Shown: in pieces, positions 58,049 to 64,000 of the stretch | How the letters are laid out: each line of letters starts with the position of its first letter | Position numbering within the stretch: position 1 is the first letter of the stretch | NCBI RefSeq assembly: GCF_022317005.1 | Contig: NZ_CP081006.1 | Span: forward strand, 620,001 to 684,000 | Direction of reading: 5' to 3' | DNA: 64,000 nt | DNA from: Mycobacterium sp. IDR2000157661 | Lineage (GTDB): Bacteria > Actinomycetota > Actinomycetes > Mycobacteriales > Mycobacteriaceae | The notes under the pieces: generated by a model | Told to the model about the DNA's origin: nothing | Database searches by the model: none | The model's input: the letters and a program-made list of their open reading frames with translations, nothing else | Program-made: the position numbers and the translations under genes

Positions 58049-59707
58049 ATGGCCAACACCCTGGCCGGGCCCGATCCGGATATCGACGCCAACATGGCCA
58101 CATTGAGCAGGTCCGGCCGCCTCTGGCTGCTCACCGTCGCCTCGCTCGCCGTGCTGCTGGTGATTTCGTCGATGGTTGCACTCAACGCCGCACTGCCCGA
58201 CATCGCACTGGAGACCGCGGCGACACAGACCCAGCTGACCTGGGTGGTCGACGGCTACACGCTGGTGCTCGCCTGCCTGCTGCTGCCTGCCGGCGCACTG
58301 GGCGACCGGTACGGCAGGCGCGAGGCGCTGATGCTCGGCCTGGCGATCTTCGGCCTGGCCTCGGTTGCGCCGGTGTTCCTCGACAGCCCGGTACAGATCA
58401 TCCTCGCCCGCACCGTGGCGGGTATCGGCGCTGCGTTCATCATGCCCGCGACGCTGTCGTTGCTGACCGCGTCGTTCCCGAAGTCCGAACGCAACAAGCC
58501 CGTCGGGATCTGGGCCGGTGTCGCCAGTTCCGGCGCCATCGTCGGGTTCATGGGCACCGGCGTTCTCCTGCAGTTCTTTTCGTGGCGGTCGATATTCTAC
58601 GCATTCGCGGTCGCCAGTGTCGTACTCTTCGTCCTCAGTCTGACGATCCGGACCTCCCGCGACGAGACGGCGACGCCGTTGGACTGGCTCGGCGCGGCGG
58701 CCATCGGCGGCGCGGTTGCGGTGTTCGTCTTCGGCGTGATCGAGGCACCGATGCGCGGGTGGAGCCATCCTGTGGTCTGGGGATGCATGGCGCTCGGCGT
58801 GGTCCTGGCGGTGGTCTTCGCGGTGGTCGAACTGGCCCGCAGGCACCCACTCCTGGACGTCCGGCTGTTCGCCAGACCCGACTTCGCCACCGGGGCCGTC
58901 GGTATCACGTTCCTGTTCTTCGCCAACTTCGGCTTCTTCTTCGTAGTAATGCAGTACATGCAGCTGCTGCTCGGCTACAGCGCGCTGCAGACCGCTTTCG
59001 CCCTTGCGCCCCTGGCTGTTCCGATCATGGTGCTCGGCGCCACCATGCACCTGTACCTGCCCAGAATCGGCCTGCGCACGGCGGTGTCGGCGGGGCTGTT
59101 CCTTTTGGCCGCGGGTCTGTTCTGGATGCGGTTTCTGACGGCCGACGCCGCCTATGTCGATCTGGTGCCCCCGATGCTGGTTGCCGCTGCCGGGATCGGA
59201 TTGTGCGTCGCCCCAACCACGTCAGCGATCATGAACGCCGTTCCGACCGAGAAGCAGGGCGTCGCCTCTGCGGTCAACGACGCCACCCGGGAGGTCGGCG
59301 CCGCCGTCGGCATCGCGGTCGCGGGCTCCGTCCTTGCCGCTCAGTACGGCGCCTCCCTGGCCTCCGGGCTGGCGGCCTTCCCCGAGCAGGTCCGCACGGC
59401 GGCCTCCGACTCGCTGGCCAACGCGCTCGAAGTCGCGGCCCGACTCGGCCCGCAGGGCGCCGTCCTGGCCGACGAAGCGACGCGCGCGTTCATGGATGCG
59501 ATGAGCCTCTCGCTGCTGGTGTTGTCGATCGCGCTGGCCGTGGCGGCGGCGTTCACCGCACTGTGGGCGCCGGGCCGCGACGGCCGGCAATCCCGGCTGG
59601 TGCGCCGGGCCATGGACCGCTGGTCGCACTCAGAGGATGAAACTCGCAGCACGATGGGCGATCATGACGATGCTGGCGTGGGGTCCCCGACTGGTGATCG
59701 TCGGTAG
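58049..59707 (+). CDS. MFS multidrug efflux transporter (EmrB/QacA, 14-helix type)
   Basis: The 552 aa protein has about 14 membrane helices. The family motifs are WVVDGYTLVLACLLLPAG in helix 2, GALGDRYGRREALML (motif A) near 90, and RTVAGIGAAFIMPATLSLL near 130. It should export hydrophobic or cationic compounds with proton exchange. It starts at ATG 58049 with a poor Shine-Dalgarno (GAAAG). The hydrophilic last 26 codons overlap, antisense, the end of mftG by 78 nt. Confidence 0.9.
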   Translation: MANTLAGPDPDIDANMATLSRSGRLWLLTVASLAVLLVISSMVALNAALPDIALETAATQTQLTWVVDGYTLVLACLLLPAGALGDRYGRREALMLGLAIFGLASVAPVFLDSPVQIILARTVAGIGAAFIMPATLSLLTASFPKSERNKPVGIWAGVASSGAIVGFMGTGVLLQFFSWRSIFYAFAVASVVLFVLSLTIRTSRDETATPLDWLGAAAIGGAVAVFVFGVIEAPMRGWSHPVVWGCMALGVVLAVVFAVVELARRHPLLDVRLFARPDFATGAVGITFLFFANFGFFFVVMQYMQLLLGYSALQTAFALAPLAVPIMVLGATMHLYLPRIGLRTAVSAGLFLLAAGLFWMRFLTADAAYVDLVPPMLVAAAGIGLCVAPTTSAIMNAVPTEKQGVASAVNDATREVGAAVGIAVAGSVLAAQYGASLASGLAAFPEQVRTAASDSLANALEVAARLGPQGAVLADEATRAFMDAMSLSLLVLSIALAVAAAFTALWAPGRDGRQSRLVRRAMDRWSHSEDETRSTMGDHDDAGVGSPTGDRR

Positions 59708-61060
59708 CACCGACCCGTCAACCACCCACAGCCCATCTATTCCGTGAACCCGGCACTGCGGGTCCACCACCGCACGGTCGTCGTCGGCGACACCCATCGG
59801 CGCGGTGCCCGACAGATGTTGCGATGTGGACCAGGTGACTGGGCCGAGATCGCTGACGGCGCCGATGATTTCGTGGGCCAGCTTCGTGGCTGCGGTGAGA
59901 GTCGCGATGTCGTCGGGTTCGCTGTCGTATCTATGCTCGATCGCCGGAGGCACATCCGGGTCGGCCGACAAGATCGTCATGCGCCCGCGGGCCTTGGGCT
60001 GCATCAGCGACACACCGAGATGAGGGCGATCGCCGGGATCGTCCCTGCGTTTACTGACCATGGCGCCGAAGCCCGCGGTGTACGGCCTGATCTCGACGGC
60101 GTCGGCCGTGGTGAGCACCGCCTCCAACGGCGGCAGGCCATGTGTCTGCGTCCAGTCGACCGGAACCACCCACTCCGGGTGGTCCGTCGAGGCACGGCCC
60201 ACCGGCAGGTCGGCCGTCACCGTTACACCGGCCGCCTCGAGCACCTGCCGGGGCCCGATGCCGGACAGCATCAGCAGCCACGCCGAGCCAATGGCGCCGG
60301 CGCACAACACTGTTCGATCGGCCCGTAGTTCGACCGGCCCTTCCGGTCCGATGCAGTCCACACCGACCGCCCGACCGGCGCGGATCCGCACACCCGTGGC
60401 GCGCGTGTTCGTCAGCACCGTCAGGTTGACGCGGTCCATCGCAGGCTGCAGGAACGCTCCGCCTGGACCGACGCGCGTGCCTGCGTGGATGTTCAGCGGC
60501 ACCGCCCCCACCCCGGCGCCCACCGGCGATTCGGCGGTCGAGCCGTTCAGGTCGTCCAGCCACCGAAACCCCGAATCGGTCGCTGCACGCACGAATGCCG
60601 CTGTGCAACCGTCGAATTCGGACACCCGACGGACCAGGATCGGGCCCTCGGACCCGTGCAGCGCGTTGTCGAAGTCCAGGTCGTTCTCGATCGCACGGAA
60701 GTGCGGCACCACGTCGGACCAGCCCCACCCGGGCAGGCTCCAGCCGTCGAAGTCGCTCGGCAGCCCGCGGCAGAAGTACCCGCCGTTTACCGCCCCGGAC
60801 CCGCCCACCACCGCGCCCCGCATCAGCTGCGCGTGGCGGACCGGATCGCCGGTCAGCGTCGTCTGGTACCGGCGCACCACCGAGCTGGCGTCACCGATGG
60901 GCAGCCGAAGTCCATCGGTGATCTGGGTGAGCACCCGCGGATCCGACGGGCCGGGACCCGATTCGACGACGGTGACACGGCAGGCCGGGTCGGCGGAAAG
61001 CCGTTCGGCGAGGACGGATCCGGCACTGCCCGCGCCGACGATCAGGACGTCACTGCGCAC
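59630..61060 (-). CDS. mftG: mycofactocin-associated GMC-family oxidoreductase
   Basis: With GTG 61060 as start (MRSDVLIVGAGSAGSVLAERLS) the protein is 476 aa, close to Rv0697. FAD binding is at residues 4-30, GGSGAVNGGYFCRG follows near 80, GPRQVLEAAGV near 255, and the C-terminal GMC signature with His is in PMGVADDDRAVVDPQCRVHGIDGLWVVDGSVLPT. MftG is thought to reoxidise mycofactocinol. The frame extends upstream through three 27 bp repeats that each reproduce a GTG start, so the true start is uncertain. It follows mftF. Confidence 0.9.
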   Translation of the reverse strand: MRSDVLIVGAGSAGSVLAERLSADPACRVTVVESGPGPSDPRVLTQITDGLRLPIGDASSVVRRYQTTLTGDPVRHAQLMRGAVVGGSGAVNGGYFCRGLPSDFDGWSLPGWGWSDVVPHFRAIENDLDFDNALHGSEGPILVRRVSEFDGCTAAFVRAATDSGFRWLDDLNGSTAESPVGAGVGAVPLNIHAGTRVGPGGAFLQPAMDRVNLTVLTNTRATGVRIRAGRAVGVDCIGPEGPVELRADRTVLCAGAIGSAWLLMLSGIGPRQVLEAAGVTVTADLPVGRASTDHPEWVVPVDWTQTHGLPPLEAVLTTADAVEIRPYTAGFGAMVSKRRDDPGDRPHLGVSLMQPKARGRMTILSADPDVPPAIEHRYDSEPDDIATLTAATKLAHEIIGAVSDLGPVTWSTSQHLSGTAPMGVADDDRAVVDPQCRVHGIDGLWVVDGSVLPTITSRGPHASIVMIAHRAASFIL

Positions 61061-61129
61061 GCGAGGAGCAATATTGTCACTGCGCACGCGAGGAGCATTA
61101 CGATCACTGCGCACGCGAGGAGCATTACG
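61049..61129. repeat. 27 bp tandem repeat, three copies, at the mftG start
   Basis: Units begin at 61049, 61076 and 61103 with (G/A)TCACTGCGCACGCGAGG, then AGCAATATT or AGCATTACG. Read on the minus strand, each encodes APRVRSD plus two residues, and the Val codon is GTG. The array bridges the mftF stop and the FAD motif of mftG. Confidence 0.92.
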
Positions 61130-61157
61130 ATTGCTGTGAACGCCGGGCAACCGCGAC

Positions 61158-62570
61158 TCAGGCTCGGATCTGCGGCTTGAGGGCGCCGAGATGGCGTTCG
61201 CGGACAACACCGGTCCACAACCCCGCTCCGTAGGCGATGTCGTCGAGGCGCTTGAGCACCACGTACGTCAGCAGCCCGATGCGTTTCGTGCCGTCGTCGG
61301 CGGCGCCGCTACGGGTGACCCAGTCGATAACCCCGTCGACGATGGCGGCCAGCAACACCACTTGGCGGCAGCGCTGCGACACCAGCGCCGCGACCAATGC
61401 CAGGGGCCAGTAGTGCCGGCAGACGGCCGCCGCGAGTTGCAGCGCCGCCGCCCACAGCCCGTGTGCGGCCACCACCGCCACTTCTCGTGGCTCCGTCTCC
61501 ACCGAGGACAGCGACCGCGCAATGCGGCGGCCCGTGATGGTCGCGACGACGATCGACGCCAGGTAACCCAGGGACGAGCCCATCGCCAGCAGCATCCACG
61601 CGACCAGCGTCCAGCCGGAGATCACCAGCGGCGCGGTCTTACCGGGGTGCCGGACCGACAGCGGCGCCGCCGCTCCACCGTAGAAAGTCCTGCGCAGGAA
61701 CCACTCTCGCAGCTGCGTGCGGTGATCATGGGCCACCAGCGCGATCGGCTCGTAGCGCAGGCGCACGCCGGACTCGATGAGCCGCCAGCACAGGTCGACG
61801 TCCTCGCCGGACGTCAGTGTCTCATCGAAGCCACCCACCTCCTTGAGCGCCGAACGCCGGCAGATGATCGCGGCGCTGGGGACGTAGGAGACGGTGCCGT
61901 AGGGCACCACCGGCGCCTCGCGCAGGCCGAGGTCCAGTGAGGAGCGCACCGCCTCGTAGCGCGCCACCACGTTGTCGGGCTCCCGCAGACCGACGATCCG
62001 GGGTGCCACCAGCGCGACCGCCGGATCGCAGAAGTGACCGAGTAGCGCCTCCAGCCATCCCCGCCGGGGCACCACATCGCTGTCGAGGAACGCCACGAAG
62101 TCGGTGTTGCACGCGGCCATTCCGGTGTTGCGCGCGGCCCCCGGACCTTTGCTGCGGTCATGCCGCAGTATCTGCACGTCGTTGTGCACTCCGGCGAAGT
62201 CGGACTGCTGCAGCGCGGTGGTAGACCCGTCGTCGACGATGATGACCCGCATCCCGCGCAGCGCGTTGAGCAGTCGTCCCACGCCGGAAACGTTGTCGCG
62301 CACGGGGATCACCACGGTCACGTCGCGGTGTGACGGACCACTCGCCGGACGGGGGTGCGCGACCGTCGCATCGAGCAGCGTGCGCGCCAACTGCGCGCTC
62401 ACGGCGTCGTGCACCTCGAGCCTGCCGCCGGTCAGCATTGTTTGCGCGGCCGGGGCCAAGCGTAGAAGTCGCGTCGGCGAACCGCCGAGCAGAGCCGCCC
62501 CCTCACCGAGCACTTTCACCCGGCGATCCACCTGCACGGCGAACCCGTCGGGAAGCCGCGGGCCGGTCAC
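61158..62570 (-). CDS. mftF: mycofactocin glycosyltransferase
   Basis: The 470 aa GT2 protein matches the Rv0696 length. The GT-A domain has [10 protein letters not shown] near 84, VIIVDDGS near 110, AFLDSDVVP near 160 and the acceptor region [11 protein letters not shown] near 255. Hydrophobic helices lie near 320-355 and 385-430. MftF adds beta-1,4-glucose units to premycofactocin. The start is GTG 62570 in a GTGA overlap with mftE. Confidence 0.94.
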   Translation of the reverse strand: MTGPRLPDGFAVQVDRRVKVLGEGAALLGGSPTRLLRLAPAAQTMLTGGRLEVHDAVSAQLARTLLDATVAHPRPASGPSHRDVTVVIPVRDNVSGVGRLLNALRGMRVIIVDDGSTTALQQSDFAGVHNDVQILRHDRSKGPGAARNTGMAACNTDFVAFLDSDVVPRRGWLEALLGHFCDPAVALVAPRIVGLREPDNVVARYEAVRSSLDLGLREAPVVPYGTVSYVPSAAIICRRSALKEVGGFDETLTSGEDVDLCWRLIESGVRLRYEPIALVAHDHRTQLREWFLRRTFYGGAAAPLSVRHPGKTAPLVISGWTLVAWMLLAMGSSLGYLASIVVATITGRRIARSLSSVETEPREVAVVAAHGLWAAALQLAAAVCRHYWPLALVAALVSQRCRQVVLLAAIVDGVIDWVTRSGAADDGTKRIGLLTYVVLKRLDDIAYGAGLWTGVVRERHLGALKPQIRA

Positions 62571-63310
62571 CTCAGCATCCCGTCGCGGTTCGGGGTCCAC
62601 TGGACGATCCGCCGCGCACACGCCTCGACCATAGCCAAGAAGATGCGGGCGCCGTCGTCTGCGGTTGCGGTGGTGGGATCGCCGAGCACGCCGACCTCGC
62701 TGACCGCGGCGACGCCGCCGCGCCGCAGTTCGGGGAGCAGCTCACCAAGGGGAGCCCCGTTGCCTGCGACGCGCTCTTCGACGCGCACATGCTCGGGCGA
62801 AAGATGTAGCAATACAGAGGTTTCGGTGTGGCCGGCGTGCGCATCGGCGCCGGCGACGGTGCACGAGCACCAGCCGACGTTGCGCCCCTCTGACCTAAGC
62901 AAAGCCGACGCGGCGACGAGTGCGTCCACGTTTCCCCCGTGACCGTTGACGAAGACCAGCCGAGATGCCCACCGCATCGCGGACCGGCCGAACTCCACCA
63001 GCAACAGCCGCAAAGCCGACGTTCCGATCGAGACCGTGCCGCTGAAGGCCTCGTGTTCTCCGCTGGCGCCGTATCCGACCGCCGGGGCCACCATCCAGTT
63101 CGACCCATCCCGGCCGGGCAGTTGGTCAGCAACGGCCCTCGCGACAGCCGATGCGATCCGGGTATCGGTGTCGAGCGGCAGATGCGGTCCGTGCTGCTCG
63201 GTGGATCCGACCGGCACGATCAGCGCTGTTGACGTGCTAATCAGTTGCTTCGAAGTCGCATCGGCGAGCTCGCTGACTGATGGCACCCGCCGATGGTAGG
63301 CCCAATTCAC
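62567..63310 (-). CDS. mftE: mycofactocin precursor peptidase (creatininase family)
   Basis: With GTG 63310 the protein is 247 aa and starts [12 protein letters not shown], like Rv0695 as I recall it; GTG 63286 gives a shorter form. Metal motifs are [19 protein letters not shown] near 30-48, [13 protein letters not shown] near 80, [13 protein letters not shown] near 118 and [10 protein letters not shown] near 153. MftE cuts the Val-Tyr dipeptide product from the modified MftA peptide. Confidence 0.93.
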   Translation of the reverse strand: MNWAYHRRVPSVSELADATSKQLISTSTALIVPVGSTEQHGPHLPLDTDTRIASAVARAVADQLPGRDGSNWMVAPAVGYGASGEHEAFSGTVSIGTSALRLLLVEFGRSAMRWASRLVFVNGHGGNVDALVAASALLRSEGRNVGWCSCTVAGADAHAGHTETSVLLHLSPEHVRVEERVAGNGAPLGELLPELRRGGVAAVSEVGVLGDPTTATADDGARIFLAMVEACARRIVQWTPNRDGMLR

Positions 63311-63316
63311 CTGTCG

Positions 63317-63335
63317 TGCGCCAATTGTTGGCGCA
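63317..63335. promoter_or_regulatory. hairpin or operator just upstream of mftE
   Basis: TGCGCCAA-TTG-TTGGCGCA has perfect 8 bp arms with a 3-base loop, ending 7 nt before GTG 63310. In RNA it would lie next to the mftE ribosome-binding site; in DNA it could bind a regulator. The 134 bp mftD-mftE gap is wide for this otherwise overlapping operon. Confidence 0.5.
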
Positions 63336-63444
63336 TGCGCAGCAATTCGTTCGACAAAATTTTCCCAAGCGACGGGACGGCGTTCACGCCAGTCCCCTGC
63401 GCCCCGCCTGTACCAGCGCGTTCGGCGATTCGCCGGACTCGCCG

Positions 63445-64000
63445 TCAGGTCGTGTCGCCGGGCACCCCGAGCGCTCTGGCGAAGCCTGGGGGCACCAACA
63501 CGTCCTCGGCGAGCAGGTCGTGCACCGAGGCGCGGCCCAGACCCATCAATGCAGAATCGATGCCCCCGCGCAGAACGTCGAGCACGTTCTCGACGCCGGC
63601 CTGACCGTTGGCGGCCAGGCCCCACAGGTATGCCCGGCCGATCATGACCGCACGGGCCCCCAGCGCGACCGCCTTGACCACGTCGCTGCCGCGCCGGATG
63701 CCACCATCCAGCAAAACCTCGATGTCGTTGCCGACGGCATCGGCGATCGCCGGCAGTGCACGAATCGACGCTGGCGTCCCGTCGAGGTTGTTTCCGCCGT
63801 GATTGGACACCGAGATGGCTGAAACACCGGCATCCACAGCGCGTTTGGCGTCGTCCACCCGCATCACGCCCTTGAGCATGAACGGACCACCCCACTGTTC
63901 ACGTAGCCAGGTGATGTCTTCCCAGGTTGGCGGGGGCGTGCCCATCCACTCGCCGTAGGCCGCGAAGAACGGTGGCCCCGGTTCGCCGCGTGGCGCCTGG
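63445..64000 (-). CDS. mftD: mycofactocin biosynthesis FMN enzyme MftD (partial, N-terminus off the right edge)
   Basis: About 184 C-terminal residues of an FMN-dependent alpha-hydroxyacid dehydrogenase are present. SNHGGNNLDGTPASI holds the catalytic His and Arg-loop region, and LLDGGIRRGSDVVKAVALGARAVMIGRAYLWGL is the FMN phosphate site. MftD oxidises the dipeptide-derived core to premycofactocin. The neighbours mftE, mftF and mftG confirm the assignment (Rv0694, formerly lldD1). Confidence 0.93.
   Translation of the reverse strand, partial: QAPRGEPGPPFFAAYGEWMGTPPPTWEDITWLREQWGGPFMLKGVMRVDDAKRAVDAGVSAISVSNHGGNNLDGTPASIRALPAIADAVGNDIEVLLDGGIRRGSDVVKAVALGARAVMIGRAYLWGLAANGQAGVENVLDVLRGGIDSALMGLGRASVHDLLAEDVLVPPGFARALGVPGDTT

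Noticed and set aside
61049..61129. Possible CRISPR array or attachment site
   Set aside because: The 27 bp units are back to back, in frame with mftG, and no integrase is nearby.

Overview
The window is chromosomal DNA from a high-GC actinobacterium, almost certainly a fast-growing environmental Mycobacterium (Mycolicibacterium type). The evidence is gene order recalled from M. tuberculosis: secY-adk-mapA-sigL-rslA, the S10 and spc ribosomal protein operons, the methyltransferase/xylB/serA2/fucA/sppA block, atsA with its formylglycine-generating enzyme, and the mycofactocin genes mftD-mftG near rpsJ. The dense GTG starts and 1-4 nt gene overlaps also fit. I saw no rRNA, tRNA, CRISPR array, phage gene or insertion sequence.

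Layout. 1-8.2 kb: a catabolic island with a luciferase-type flavin oxidoreductase and a very large fused flavoenzyme on the minus strand, divergent from enoyl-CoA hydratase, two paired acyl-CoA dehydrogenases and an acyl-CoA ligase. 8.2-11.9 kb: valine/isobutyrate catabolism (mmsA, fadE9, mmsB). 11.9-16.1 kb: nitroreductase, HAD phosphatase, a two-component system and a MarR regulator. 16.1-20.5 kb: a compact four-gene operon (ThDP enzyme, START-like protein, KAS III-like enzyme, PLP aminotransferase) directly downstream of sigL-rslA. 20.6-24.6 kb: rslA, sigL, mapA, adk, secY. 24.9-32.9 kb: three tandem SAM methyltransferases, sugar/C3 metabolism genes, sppA and a small secreted protein. 33.0-37.3 kb: the rplN-rplO half of the ribosomal cluster. 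37.5-48.2 kb: non-ribosomal DNA inside the ribosomal cluster, namely the sulfatase module (atsA, lipoprotein, FGE) and a four-gene cellulose-synthase-like polysaccharide operon. 48.3-54.0 kb: the rpsJ-rpsQ ribosomal operon. 54.4-59.7 kb: lipoprotein esterase, P450, and a TetR/MFS efflux pair. 59.6-64.0 kb: mftG, mftF, mftE and mftD (partial).

The strongest new signal is a pair of near-identical ECF promoters, TGAACC-N16-CGTATC before sigL and TGAACC-N16-CGTGTC in the 72 bp gap between rslA and the ThDP gene. Together they suggest that SigL and its zinc anti-sigma factor RslA switch on the four-gene biosynthetic operon, whose KAS III-like enzyme has Asn in place of the catalytic His. The second candidate system is the BcsB/GT2/GT-C operon lodged between rpsQ and atsA, with what looks like its own leaderless promoter. 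A third oddity is the single-chain [2Fe-2S] ferredoxin, flavin reductase and FAD monooxygenase fusion at the left edge.
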